Assembly (NCBI RefSeq): GCF_051414115.1
Contig: NZ_JBLKNZ010000001.1
Coordinates: forward strand, 2,852,001-2,916,000
Direction: 5' to 3'
DNA: 64,000 bases
Origin: Halovenus marina
GTDB taxonomy: Archaea > Halobacteriota > Halobacteria > Halobacteriales > Haloarculaceae
Part shown: positions 17,439 through 26,182 of the stretch, piece after piece
Layout: each line of letters starts with the position of its first letter
Position numbering within the stretch: the first letter of the stretch is position 1
Notes under the pieces: model-generated
The model's input: the letters and a program-made list of their open reading frames with translations, nothing else
Database searches by the model: none
What the model was told of the DNA's origin: nothing
Position numbers and translations under genes: made by a program

Positions 17439-17828
17439 TCAGACGTCGTCGGGCACTTCGTCGTCTTCGACGTCGCGTTTCATCGAGTCCCGGCGGGACT
17501 TGGCGTCCCGGCCGGTCGCTTCCTCCAGAAAGTCGTTTTTCACGGTGACCGCGTCCTCGGCGGCGTCGACGTGGCCTTCGGCGATGACCTCCTCGGCCGG
17601 GCGTTCCTCGATGTCCAGCGCGATTTTGTCCTTCTTGCCCGAATACTCGACTGTCCCCGCCGTCACCCGTGAGAAGACCGGATTGTCCGGTTCCTCGACG
17701 ATAAGCAGTTCGCTGTCCTTGTACGCCTCGGTGTCAGTGACTGGCCCGAAATACTCCTCGACAAACGCCTCCATATCCGCAACGCGCTCGTCGAGATGCT
17801 CGCCCCGACGCATCTTGTACTCTCGCAT
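17439..17828 (-). CDS. DUF5611 family protein
   Basis: A 129-residue haloarchaeal protein of family DUF5611, recognised by the opening MREYKMRRGEHLDERVADME and the PVFSRVTAGTVEYSGKKDKIALDIEE-like core. It is acidic, soluble and of unknown function. It converges with the MFS gene (52 bases between ends). Confidence 0.75.
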   Translation of the reverse strand: MREYKMRRGEHLDERVADMEAFVEEYFGPVTDTEAYKDSELLIVEEPDNPVFSRVTAGTVEYSGKKDKIALDIEERPAEEVIAEGHVDAAEDAVTVKNDFLEEATGRDAKSRRDSMKRDVEDDEVPDDV

Positions 17829-17909
17829 GCTCCCAGGTTTGGCAGGTGACGGTTTACCTCTTTCGAGGCTCGGTCGTGTCTCCGTTCGCGCGGTGCCGTC
17901 GCGCTTTGT

Positions 17910-18710
17910 TTACCCTGTTCTGTGTTTGAGCGACCCGCGGTGACACTCCGGACAGAAATCACCTTCCCGGAGTGAGGAGTCCTCGACGGGCGTGGTGAAG
18001 TCACACTCCGGACAGTAAAATTCGCCTTCGGGAACGGTCACTGCTGATCCCGTCGGCTCGATGTCGGCGTCCTCGGAGACGGGAGTCGTCTCCGGTTGCC
18101 AGTCGTCCTCGCCTTCGTCGTCTTCTTCGGGCCACTCGCCAGGTTCGCGCTCGTCGGTGTCGTCGTCGCTGTCTTCACCGAGAATGACCCCGTCGTCGTC
18201 TTCGGCATCGGGTACCGTGTCGTCGGGCTGGGCGTCGGTTCCAGCGTCGGTCGGCGCTGTCTCCGGGGCGACCGACTGCTCGGGCTGGGCTGCTGGCTCG
18301 CTCGTCTCGGCGTCCAGAATCTCCGCGTCGTCAGTCTCCGCGTCCTGTATCTCCGCGCCGCTCGGCCCCGACTGGGCTGTCGATTCCGCTCCGTCCATCT
18401 CGGTTTGATTCGCCTCCTGTGCGCTTGCGTCAGTCTGTTCGGCTGGTGACGGGTCGCCCGTGTCGGACGCCGTCTCCGATGGCTCGTCAGCAGTCGACTC
18501 GCCGAGATCCTCCGAGACGATGTCGGCGGCCGTCTCCAGCGTCGTCACTTCCTTGTTCTCGGAGACGACGCGCTGTTCGCCACAGCGCTGGCACGTCTCG
18601 ATCTCCCGGATCGTCGTGACCACCTCGCTCCCGTCTTCCTCGCGGGAGCGTTCGATGTCGGACTCCCCGTATCTGTGGCCGAGTATCGAACACTTGAGAC
18701 TCATTGCCAT
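17910..18710 (-). CDS. Haloarchaeal double zinc-ribbon protein with long acidic linker
   Basis: A 266-residue protein of a haloarchaeal-only type. The N-terminal domain (1-60) begins MSLKCSILGHRYG and has CQRCG (about 40-44), which with C7 could bind zinc. Residues ~70-220 are a disordered Asp/Glu/Ala/Thr-rich linker. The C-terminal 45 residues form a second ribbon, YCPECDFTTP...FCPECHRGSL, with two CPEC knuckles. Such ribbons often bind nucleic acid or protein; the role is unknown. An internal ATG at 18704 (MSLK) is an equally good start, as a TATA-like gcttatgtg lies at 18729-18737. Confidence 0.75.
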   Translation of the reverse strand: MAMSLKCSILGHRYGESDIERSREEDGSEVVTTIREIETCQRCGEQRVVSENKEVTTLETAADIVSEDLGESTADEPSETASDTGDPSPAEQTDASAQEANQTEMDGAESTAQSGPSGAEIQDAETDDAEILDAETSEPAAQPEQSVAPETAPTDAGTDAQPDDTVPDAEDDDGVILGEDSDDDTDEREPGEWPEEDDEGEDDWQPETTPVSEDADIEPTGSAVTVPEGEFYCPECDFTTPVEDSSLREGDFCPECHRGSLKHRTG

Positions 18711-18797
18711 GAGATGCCCGCCTGTTACACATAAGCGTACTGCTTGGGGTATCGACGGTGGGTGGGATTTGTCACTGGCTGACGAGACACGCCGACA

Positions 18798-19145
18798 CTA
18801 GATGAAATCGTGGACGTCGGAGTACCACATGTCGTGTTTGTCGAGTTCGTCGATGGCACGCGCGACGCGTACCGCAATCGCGTGCCAGCAGAGTTGCTCG
18901 GGGTCGTCCACGTCGAGGTTGTACTCGGCGTCCCGGCAGCTACAGCCGTCGTCCTCGACGACGTACTCCTCGCTGTGGCCGACGACGACGGTGAAATCGC
19001 GGTAGGACTTGACGCGCTCCTCTCCGACGGCCTCGATTGCGCGGTGGCCGCGGTCGCCGTGCAGCGAGACGATCCGGTCGACCAACTCCGGGGTGAGCGA
19101 CCCCTCGGCGGCGAGCGCCTGTTCCCACTCGTCGACTGCTGTCAC
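18798..19145 (-). CDS. SWIM-type zinc-finger protein
   Basis: A 115-residue protein with the SWIM pattern CxC...CxH in GCSCRDAEYNLDVDDPEQLCWHAIA. SWIM domains bind DNA or proteins and occur in transposases and recombination factors, but short haloarchaeal versions like this are uncharacterised. The start is uncertain: a GTG at 19145 (VTAVDEWEQ) fits a leaderless transcript from an attttcac box around 19167-19175; a TTG at 19160 would add five residues. Confidence 0.72.
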   Translation of the reverse strand: MTAVDEWEQALAAEGSLTPELVDRIVSLHGDRGHRAIEAVGEERVKSYRDFTVVVGHSEEYVVEDDGCSCRDAEYNLDVDDPEQLCWHAIAVRVARAIDELDKHDMWYSDVHDFI

Positions 19146-19234
19146 ACCCGGACTTTGCAAGCGACCGTGAAAATGGCGTCGGTGGCTGATTCCACAGCGA
19201 CAACACTAATGTCACCGCTGACATATCCGCCCGT

Positions 19235-19990
19235 ATGTCGCTGTTGCCCTCCCGACCCGACACATCCGAGTCGGCCGATGCGGACCCTCGGGTGATCGGC
19301 GTCGACAGCGAGGACGCCGACGACGTTCTCGCGGCGCTTTCTTCGGATACTGCACGCAATCTCTTGCAGGAGATCCACGGCGAGCCAGCGACCCCCTCGG
19401 AACTCGCCGATCGCGTCGAAACCTCGGTCCAGAACGTCCAGTACCATCTCGGAAACCTCGAAGACGCGGGCGCGATCGAAGTCGTCGACACCGCCTACTC
19501 GGAGAAAGGCAGGGAGATGAACGTCTACGCGGCCGCGGACAAGCCGCTGGTCATCTACGCGGGCGACCAGGAGGAGGAGTCGACGCTGCGGACGGCGCTG
19601 TCCCGCCTGCTCGGCCCCGTCAGCCTGCTCGGAATTGCGAGTCTCGCGATCCAGTCGACGTTTGGCGGATCACTGCTGCCGTTCGGTGACGGGGATGGCG
19701 GCTCCGATCCCGGAGCGGCGTCTGACCCGACGCCAGCGGGGGGCGCGGCCAGCGGCGACGGGGCTGACGCCGCGTCGACGCCCGAGGAAGGCGGCGACGT
19801 CGGACTGGAGGCGGTCACCGAGACGCCGGAACCCTCTGGGACGCCGACCCCGGACGTCATCGACACGCCGACGCCCGAGGCTGTCGAGACAGCGTCCGAG
19901 GCCGCGGCGTCGCTCCCACCCGGGCTGTTGTTTTTCGCTGGCGGCCTATTCGTGCTGGGTATCGTCGGTGTCGTCCAGTACTATCGGTGA
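19235..19990 (+). CDS. Membrane-anchored winged-helix (ArsR-like) regulator
   Basis: A 251-residue protein. Residues 30-110 form an ArsR-like winged helix (LAALSSDTARNLLQEIHGEPATPSELADRVETSVQNVQYHLGNLEDAGAIEVVD, cited here in part: the recognition helix is SVQNVQYHLGNL). Then come a hydrophobic segment (about 128-150), a Gly/Ala/Pro/Thr-rich linker with TPTPD-like repeats, and a final membrane helix LPPGLLFFAGGLFVLGIVGVV. So a DNA-binding head appears tethered to the membrane, with a flexible loop outside that could act as a sensor. The target is unknown. It is divergent from the SWIM gene. Confidence 0.82.
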   Translation: MSLLPSRPDTSESADADPRVIGVDSEDADDVLAALSSDTARNLLQEIHGEPATPSELADRVETSVQNVQYHLGNLEDAGAIEVVDTAYSEKGREMNVYAAADKPLVIYAGDQEEESTLRTALSRLLGPVSLLGIASLAIQSTFGGSLLPFGDGDGGSDPGAASDPTPAGGAASGDGADAASTPEEGGDVGLEAVTETPEPSGTPTPDVIDTPTPEAVETASEAAASLPPGLLFFAGGLFVLGIVGVVQYYR

Positions 19991-19992
19991 AT

Positions 19993-20015
19993 CCTCTCGA
20001 AGGGGCGTCGAGAGG
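19993..20015 (+). terminator. Hairpin after the winged-helix gene
   Basis: cctctcga (19993-20000) and tcgagagg (20008-20015) form an 8-bp stem with a 7-base loop starting 3 bases after the stop codon. A hairpin at this place could aid termination or mRNA stability; the T-run is weak. Confidence 0.35.
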
Positions 20016-20120
20016 TTGTGATAGCTAAAACCGCTGTTTGAGCCTTCGCCGCCTATTTTGTGTCCCCCCGAGTAGCCTTCGATGCCTGCCCCCTCCCCGA
20101 CGTGGCCCTCCAGCCACCCC

Positions 20121-20624
20121 TTACAGCCGAACCGTCCTGCCTGGCTTCCCGGTGAGGGTGCGGAGCTCACAGCGGAGCCGTCCACCGCTCCGCTGGAACA
20201 CGGCATAGCCCGCGCGCGCTCCGCGCGGGTCGGCGTGACTCCCTGGGTTCACGACCGGGATGTCGTCGAGGGAGTCGACGCCTGGCCGATGGGTGTGCCC
20301 CACCACGACGGCGTCGGCAGCGTTTTCTCGTCCAAATAATGAGAGACTCGTCCGGTCGTGGCGGTGTCCATGCGCGAGTGCGATCCGAAACCCCTCCCAC
20401 TCGAAGCACGTCGTTTCTGGAAGCTGTTCGGTGACGGCGCGCCCGTCCCGGTTTCCGGCGACGGCCACGAGCGTGTCAGCGCGGGCCCGAAACGCGTCGA
20501 GGACTGCTGGCGTGGTGAAATCGCCAGCGTGCAGGAGTGCGTCGGCCTCCCCGACGACGCGTTCGAGATGGCGGTTCAGCGACGGGTCCGTCTCCGCGTG
20601 CGTGTCGGAGAGCACGACGAGCAT
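20121..20624 (-). CDS. YfcE/MJ0936-type metallophosphoesterase
   Basis: A 167-residue calcineurin-like phosphoesterase. The metal-binding motifs are all present: SDTH (6-9), HAGDF (34-38), AGNRD (58-62), LAHGH and VVGHTHRPG. This small family hydrolyses phosphodiesters such as cyclic nucleotides in vitro; the cellular substrate is unknown. The ATG at 20624 is supported by a gttatagg box at 20647-20654 (opposite strand), about 27 bases upstream, indicating a leaderless message. Its promoter lies back-to-back with that of the helicase at 20728. Confidence 0.87.
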   Translation of the reverse strand: MLVVLSDTHAETDPSLNRHLERVVGEADALLHAGDFTTPAVLDAFRARADTLVAVAGNRDGRAVTEQLPETTCFEWEGFRIALAHGHRHDRTSLSLFGRENAADAVVVGHTHRPGVDSLDDIPVVNPGSHADPRGARAGYAVFQRSGGRLRCELRTLTGKPGRTVRL

Positions 20625-20695
20625 GGTGGTGGCTACGTGCCGTGTCCCTATAACAGCCACTCTGACGACCGTGTCCACATCCGCTCTGGGGCCGT

Positions 20696-20705
20696 CATTT
20701 ATATC
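20696..20705 (+). promoter_or_regulatory. TATA box that fixes the GTG start of helicase 2
   Basis: catttatatc lies 24-32 bases before the GTG at 20728. The spacing implies transcription starts at the GTG, which resolves an otherwise ambiguous start because the frame is open upstream to 20260. Confidence 0.65.
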
Positions 20706-20727
20706 TGAATGGGGTCTACCCTTACCT

Positions 20728-23016
20728 GTGTCAGCGCCCTCGTATCTTCGATACTTCCCCTACGAGCGCCCCTACGACCACCAGCAGGAGGCGATGGACC
20801 AGATCCGGGGGGCGCTCGAAGACGGGACGGACATTCTCTTCGAGGGTGCAACGGGGACGGGAAAAACGCTCGCCGCGCTCGCGCCAGCGCTCGAATACGC
20901 CCAGGCCGAGGACAAGACGGTCGTCATTACGACGAACGTCCACCAGCAGATGCGCCAGTTCCGACGGGAAGCCAGTGCAATCGCCGAGAGCGAGGACATC
21001 CGGGCGGTCGTCTTTCGCGGCAAGGACTCGATGTGTCACATCGACGTGGGCTACGAAGAGTGTCAGGCGCTGCGAGACACGACGCGGGAACTCGTCGAGA
21101 CGGAGCGCGAACAGGCCCAACTCGAACGCGACCAGCGCGAACTGCTGGCGGACAGTCAGGCGGGATCGGACCAGGCGACTGCAGCGCGCTCCTCGGTGAT
21201 GGACGAACTCGACGAGGTCGAAACGACGCTCGCGGAACTCGAAGAGCGCGAGACCTGCGACCACTACTACCGGAACCTCACCGCGGGGACCGAGGACTTC
21301 TTCGCGTGGCTGTACGACGACGTCCGCACGCCCGACGAGATATATGACTTCGCTGACCAGCGCGGGTTCTGTGGCTACGAACTCCTCAAGGAGGGCGTCG
21401 ACGGGGTCGATCTCGTCATCTGCAACTATCATCACCTGCTCGACCCGCTCATCCGCGAGCAGTTCGTCCGGTGGCTGGGCCGGGACCCCGAGGACGTGAT
21501 CGCCGTCTTCGACGAGGCCCACAACGTCGAATCGTCCGCCCGTGACCACGCCCGACGGACGCTCACCGAGACCACCGTCGAGAGCGCGCTCGACGAACTC
21601 GAAAGCGAGACGACTGCGTCCAGCGGCGCGGACCCGACCGGGGACCCATCACGGGCCGATAGCGCCTACAACGTGCTCTCGACCTTTCTCCGAGCGCTTC
21701 GGGACACCTACGGGGAGGAACTCGCCTTTGGCGAACGCGAGGGTGTCGGTGAGGAGTGGCACGACCTTGCCATCGCGAACGACGACCGCCGGGACGAACT
21801 GACGCTTCGCTTCCTGCGGGCGTACACGGGGCCGGGCTACGAGTCGGAACTCCAGCACGCCGTCGAACTCGGCCGCGAACTCGACAGCCAGTACGAGACG
21901 GCCTACAAGAACGGCGAGACGAGCGTCCGCAAGGAGTGTCAGACCCTGCAGGCCGCGGAGTTCGTCCAGGCGTGGCTCGACGAAGGGGACGCGACGGGAA
22001 CCTATCCCGTCGTGAGCGTCCGCCGCGAGCGTACCGGGGGCGACCCGGAGAATGCTGACGGTGGCCGGGGGAGTGCTGCCAGCGGTGGCCTGGGAAATAC
22101 TGACGGCGGCCCGGCGAGCGCCAGAGGCGACATCTACGGCCGAGCGGAACTGTACACCTGTATCCCCGAGTCGGTGACCCGGTCGCTGTTTTCCGATCTC
22201 CACGCAAGCGTGCTGATGAGTGCCACGCTCCGTCCGTTCGACGTGACCGAGGACGTACTCGGACTCGACGACCCGGAGACGCTCGCGTACGGTCCGCAGT
22301 TTCCCGAGAAGCGGCGGCGCACGTACGCAGTCGACGGCCCCGCGCTGTTCGCGAGCAAGCGCGACGACTCCGGGGTGCAGGCGACGATAACCGACACCCT
22401 CGAAGACGTCATCCGATTCACGCCCGGCAACACGCTCGTGTTCTTCCCGAGCTACGCCGAGGCGAGTCGGTATCACGGCCGAGTCGAGAACGGGACTCGG
22501 TATCTCGACGAACCGGGGACGCCAGCCCACGACCTGCGCGAGCGGTTCACCGACGACGACGACGGCGTCCTCTTTACGTCGCTGTGGGGGACCCTCGGTG
22601 AAGGGGTCAGCTACGACGGCGACGACGCTCGCACCGTCGTCGTGGTCGGCGTGCCCTACCCGAAACTTGACGACCGGATGGAGGCCGTCCAGCAGTCCTA
22701 CCAGACAGCCTTTGGCGAGGATGGGGACGACGAGGCTGGCTGGCGCTACGCCGTCGAGATTCCGACGATCCGAAAGACTCGGCAGGCGCTCGGTCGGGTC
22801 GTTCGCTCGCCGGACGATTTCGGCGCGCGCATTCTGCTCGACGGTCGCTACACCGAGCGCGCCGAAATCGAGATGTCCGAGTACGCCGTGCGCGGCACCT
22901 TTCCGCCCGAGGAGCGCGCCGAGATGACCGACGTCGACCCGGCAAAACTCAAGTTCGGCCTGCTGAACTTCTTCTCGGACATGGACGCCTACGACGGGAA
23001 GCCGCCGAAACCCTGA
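20728..23016 (+). CDS. XPD/Rad3-like Fe-S DNA helicase (DEAH), paralogue 2
   Basis: A 762-residue superfamily 2 helicase beginning at GTG (VSAPSYLRYFPYERPYDHQ). The P-loop is GATGTGKT near residues 38-45. The Fe-S cysteines are in DSMCHIDVGYEECQ, RETCDHYY and RGFCGYE. The DEAH box is VFDEAHNVESSARDHAR. The C-terminal motifs SATLRPF, TSLWGTLGEGVSYDG and QALGRVVRSP follow, so it is the closest to archaeal XPD of the two in this window. Archaeal XPD unwinds 5' to 3' and is implicated in DNA repair. A Gly/Ser/Asn-rich insert near residues 440-465 is low-complexity and its DNA is repetitive. Start chosen from the TATA box at 20696-20705. Confidence 0.9.
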   Translation: MSAPSYLRYFPYERPYDHQQEAMDQIRGALEDGTDILFEGATGTGKTLAALAPALEYAQAEDKTVVITTNVHQQMRQFRREASAIAESEDIRAVVFRGKDSMCHIDVGYEECQALRDTTRELVETEREQAQLERDQRELLADSQAGSDQATAARSSVMDELDEVETTLAELEERETCDHYYRNLTAGTEDFFAWLYDDVRTPDEIYDFADQRGFCGYELLKEGVDGVDLVICNYHHLLDPLIREQFVRWLGRDPEDVIAVFDEAHNVESSARDHARRTLTETTVESALDELESETTASSGADPTGDPSRADSAYNVLSTFLRALRDTYGEELAFGEREGVGEEWHDLAIANDDRRDELTLRFLRAYTGPGYESELQHAVELGRELDSQYETAYKNGETSVRKECQTLQAAEFVQAWLDEGDATGTYPVVSVRRERTGGDPENADGGRGSAASGGLGNTDGGPASARGDIYGRAELYTCIPESVTRSLFSDLHASVLMSATLRPFDVTEDVLGLDDPETLAYGPQFPEKRRRTYAVDGPALFASKRDDSGVQATITDTLEDVIRFTPGNTLVFFPSYAEASRYHGRVENGTRYLDEPGTPAHDLRERFTDDDDGVLFTSLWGTLGEGVSYDGDDARTVVVVGVPYPKLDDRMEAVQQSYQTAFGEDGDDEAGWRYAVEIPTIRKTRQALGRVVRSPDDFGARILLDGRYTERAEIEMSEYAVRGTFPPEERAEMTDVDPAKLKFGLLNFFSDMDAYDGKPPKP

Positions 23017-23097
23017 GCGTTCGGTAACCAGCCCACGGCGAGTTCACCCGAGAGACAGATCGCGGGGTTTGAAAGCCCGCGCATCGAAGACCGACTA

Positions 23098-23733
23098 ATG
23101 ACAGTCGTTGCCTTCGATTTCGACGGGACGCTCTCGGACTCAGAGATGACCGTATTGCTGGGCGAGCAGTGTGGCGTCGCAGACGAGATGGAAGAGATCA
23201 CCGAGCGGGCGATGAACGACGAACTCGAATACCCCGAGAGCCTCCGCGAGCGATGTGCGCTCCTGGAGGGGCTTGCCGACGAGAAGGCACAGGCCGCCTT
23301 CGACGAGGTACGACTGCGCCCCGGCGCGGCCGACGTTATCGAATCGCTCCGAGATGCAGGCGTCTACGTCGCCATCCTCACCGGCGGCTTCGAGCGCGGC
23401 GTCGCGGCCGCACTCGACCGCGAGGGCGTCACCGTCGACGCAATCGTCGCGAATCGGTTGCCCGTCGCGGACGGCAAACTCACCGGCGAGGTCGAGGGGC
23501 CGCTCATCGAGGGGACCAAAGACGACGCGCTGGAGGTGCTGACGGCCGTCGTCGGGGCCGACCGTGCAGACACCATCGCTGTCGGCGACGGGGCGAACGA
23601 CCTCCCGATGCTCGAAGCCGCGGGGCTGGCTATCGGCTTCGAGCCGAAACCGAACGTCGAACCCGCCTGCGATAGTGTCGTCTCCTCGATGCCGAAACTG
23701 CTGGACCTGCTCGAACGCGAAAACCTGACCTGA
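23098..23733 (+). CDS. serB: Phosphoserine phosphatase SerB-like HAD hydrolase
   Basis: A 211-residue HAD-superfamily phosphatase. Motif I is DFDGTLSD (6-13), motif II LTGGFERG, motif III the Lys in GTKDD, and motif IV GDGANDLPM. The small helical cap between motifs I and II and the overall length match SerB, which makes serine from phosphoserine. Because HAD phosphatases have overlapping specificities, serine synthesis is likely but not proven. It follows helicase 2 by 81 bases on the same strand. Confidence 0.82.
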   Translation: MTVVAFDFDGTLSDSEMTVLLGEQCGVADEMEEITERAMNDELEYPESLRERCALLEGLADEKAQAAFDEVRLRPGAADVIESLRDAGVYVAILTGGFERGVAAALDREGVTVDAIVANRLPVADGKLTGEVEGPLIEGTKDDALEVLTAVVGADRADTIAVGDGANDLPMLEAAGLAIGFEPKPNVEPACDSVVSSMPKLLDLLERENLT

Positions 23734-23742
23734 TCGCTCCGT

Positions 23743-24147
23743 TCACAGCGTTGCTCTCTGGTCTCGAAGCCATTGCTTTGCTTCCGAGCGATTATCGAAA
23801 TAGTGTGTCGTCAAGTCGCCGTCACCGACTTCCTCCATGATGTTTTCGACGCTCATATTTGCGACAACACTTTCAGGTTGGACAATCGCCATATTTGTCA
23901 GACTCGTTTCAAGCGCGCGGGGAAACCAATCGGTGTTTGACCACTCCTGATCGTCTTCGTTGATAGTCCCCATCTCCCGGAGGTCCGCGAGCCAGTTCTT
24001 CGCCTTCTTGTTTTGCACCAGTTCTAACCCGGTGTCGAGTCCATCGCGAAACTCATCGCCCTGTGCAAAGCTTTTCCACTTCATCATCACAGCGTCGAGG
24101 TCTTCCTCATACCGCACTTTCAAATGGTCTTCGTTGTAGTATGCCAT
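23743..24147 (-). CDS. STAS/SEC14-like protein of bacterial type, AT-rich
   Basis: A 134-residue protein whose pattern (KWKSFAQGDEFRDGLDTGLEL, KNWLADLREMG, NTDWFPRALE, THYFDNRSEAKQWL) resembles STAS/SEC14-like proteins common in Bacteroidetes. Their function is unclear, perhaps lipid or signal binding. It has few acidic runs, more Lys and Asn, and its DNA is clearly AT-richer than its neighbours, which suggests acquisition from a bacterium. A strong ttatatatat box at 24169-24178 (opposite strand) supports the ATG at 24147. It converges with serB, 9 bases between ends. Confidence 0.72.
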   Translation of the reverse strand: MAYYNEDHLKVRYEEDLDAVMMKWKSFAQGDEFRDGLDTGLELVQNKKAKNWLADLREMGTINEDDQEWSNTDWFPRALETSLTNMAIVQPESVVANMSVENIMEEVGDGDLTTHYFDNRSEAKQWLRDQRATL

Positions 24148-24168
24148 ATCTTGCCAATACACAGATCG

Positions 24169-24178
24169 TTATATATAT
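24169..24178 (-). promoter_or_regulatory. TATA box of the STAS-like gene
   Basis: The alternating ttatatatat run is centred about 27 bases upstream of the ATG at 24147, the best-matching TATA element in the window. The surrounding 200 bases up to 24360 are AT-rich and hold no gene. Confidence 0.6.
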
Positions 24179-24363
24179 TCTTCCTCCCGATTTTCATCGT
24201 TGAAAAGCGTTTATTCGATATTTGCGGGCCTTTCTCTGTTCGAACCTATCACTATTTGTTACTGTGGCTTTACTTTCTCGAAAAATTCTGTATCCGACAT
24301 TTCCGGATATTTCGGCGAACTTACTGCCAGATGGGTCAGTACGGTACGATCTATTGGGTTCGA

Positions 24364-26058
24364 TCAGAGGAACTGTCGGATCGTCAGATCGAGCGTATCG
24401 AGGTCGACGATAGGCGCATAGCCCACGTCTGGTTCGAGATTGACGCTCTTCTGAAAGTCGGTCTGGGACTGCCAGCAACTGGAGTTGATGGTGAGAACGT
24501 TGTGGTAGGTGCCGTAGCCGAGTTTGTGGATGTGACCGGTGTGGAAGATGTCCGGAACGTCCTCGATGACGAGATGGTCCTCGGCCTCGGGTGCGAGTCG
24601 GATCATGCCGCCGTAGGGTGGCGCGACGTGCCGTTTCTTGAGGAGTTGCGCCATCGCATCCTGCGGGCGGTCGTAGGTCGCGTGCTCGTCGGGCAACTGG
24701 GCGATGAGTTCGTCCAGCGAGACGCCGTGGTACATCAGGACCGAAACGCCCTCGACGGTGACCGTGGAGGGGTTCGCCGAGATCCGTGCATCGTGTGCGG
24801 ACATGATCTCGCGCAGTTCCTCGTCGAAGGCTGGCTGTGGCTCCGCGAGTCGAACTGCGTCGTGGTTGCCGGGGATCATGATGACCTCCATGTCCCCGGG
24901 CACCGATTTGAGGTGTTCGCTGAAGGCCTCGTACTGCTCGTAGATGTCCACGATGTCGAGTTCGTCGTCTTGACCGGGGTAGACGCCGACGCCCTCGACC
25001 ATGTCACCGGCGATGAGGAGATACTCCACCCGTTCGGCCTCGTCGGTGTGAAGCCAGTCGGCAAAGCGGTTCCACGCGTCGGGGCGGAACTCGTCGCTGC
25101 CAACGTGGATATCGGAGATGAGTGCGGCCTGCACCGGCCGGTCGGCTGTCGACGGCGAGTACGTCCGGGGGACGTCCGGGAAGTGGATATCGTCGGCAAA
25201 GAGGATGCCGTCGCCGTCGGAGTTGTCGTCGGAGAGCCGTCCCTCGATAGCGACGATTTCGTCGTGGAGCAGTTCCCGGGCCTCGTCGGCCAGGTCGCGG
25301 TCTTTCATCACCAGACACGGGTAGGTGCCGTTGGTGTCTTCGAGTTCGATCCGGACGTGGCCGCCGGACGTCGAGCGAACGTCTGAGACCATCCCGATGA
25401 CTGCCGCCTCGCTGCCGCCGCTCATCTGGGAGACGGCGTCGGTCGGCCGGTGGGTCACGCGCCCGCGGAGGTGTCCGGCGAGTTTCTCGTAGCGGTCGCG
25501 AAAGACGGTCACGAAGTCCCCGTAGTCACCGGTCCCTGTGCTCTGGATATCGCCGCTGACTTCGATATCGCGGTCGGAGGCAGGTCGGTCGCGCTCTGTG
25601 CGAGTCCGCTCGCCCGCTGCAGTCGTTGATCCTCCCGGTTCGGACTTATCTGCAACGGTCGTCCCCCCCGTCTCGACAGTGACACCCGTCGCTTGGCCTG
25701 CTGCTCCCCCATCCGAAGACCCCTTCGTTTCAGGTGGAACTTCCCCACCACTTTCGGTCGGATTTTCGGGCCTGGTTCCAGTTGAAACAGAGGGGTCTGG
25801 ATCGGGCGCTGACGATGATTCGGACGCTTGCGACTCCGGATCGTCGGAGCTAGAATCGCCGGACTCGGCCGCTTCGACGGCCTCGCGGGCGTGTTCGGTC
25901 GCGAGGACGGGCGTCTCGTCGGGTGCGAGTTCGATTGCGCGTTCGATCGCCCGCTGTGGATCCGCAGCACCTGCGAGTACCGTGACAGCCTCGCGCTCGG
26001 CGTTGTACCCCCGCTGTGCGAGTTCGCGGACGACGCGAGCGGGCGTTTCGAGTGGCAC
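24364..26058 (-). CDS. polD1: DNA polymerase D small subunit (DP1), exonuclease subunit
   Basis: A 564-residue protein, the proofreading subunit of the archaeal replicative polymerase PolD. Residues 1-60 are a helical domain; ~60-170 is a disordered acidic linker; an OB-fold (VIGMVSDVRSTSGGHVRIELED) follows; and the C-terminal calcineurin-like phosphoesterase carries LISDIHVGSDEF, IAGDMVEG, IPGNHDAVR, YHGVSLDE and FHTGHIHKLGYG. All metal ligands of the 3'-5' exonuclease are visible. The frame starts with GTG at 26058; an ATG two bases upstream is out of frame. A ccttaattc box at 26082-26090 predicts a transcript beginning at that ATGTG. The large subunit gene is not in the window. Confidence 0.94.
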   Translation of the reverse strand: MPLETPARVVRELAQRGYNAEREAVTVLAGAADPQRAIERAIELAPDETPVLATEHAREAVEAAESGDSSSDDPESQASESSSAPDPDPSVSTGTRPENPTESGGEVPPETKGSSDGGAAGQATGVTVETGGTTVADKSEPGGSTTAAGERTRTERDRPASDRDIEVSGDIQSTGTGDYGDFVTVFRDRYEKLAGHLRGRVTHRPTDAVSQMSGGSEAAVIGMVSDVRSTSGGHVRIELEDTNGTYPCLVMKDRDLADEARELLHDEIVAIEGRLSDDNSDGDGILFADDIHFPDVPRTYSPSTADRPVQAALISDIHVGSDEFRPDAWNRFADWLHTDEAERVEYLLIAGDMVEGVGVYPGQDDELDIVDIYEQYEAFSEHLKSVPGDMEVIMIPGNHDAVRLAEPQPAFDEELREIMSAHDARISANPSTVTVEGVSVLMYHGVSLDELIAQLPDEHATYDRPQDAMAQLLKKRHVAPPYGGMIRLAPEAEDHLVIEDVPDIFHTGHIHKLGYGTYHNVLTINSSCWQSQTDFQKSVNLEPDVGYAPIVDLDTLDLTIRQFL

Positions 26059-26182
26059 ATCCCGACAACGTGCGGGGGCGAATTAAGGATAGCGGACGCC
26101 CTCCACTGTTACCGCGGACGGATCCTTCCCCGTCAACCGCGACCCGCAGAAGCTTTGCCGCTCGGTCACCCAGTTTCGGGCG

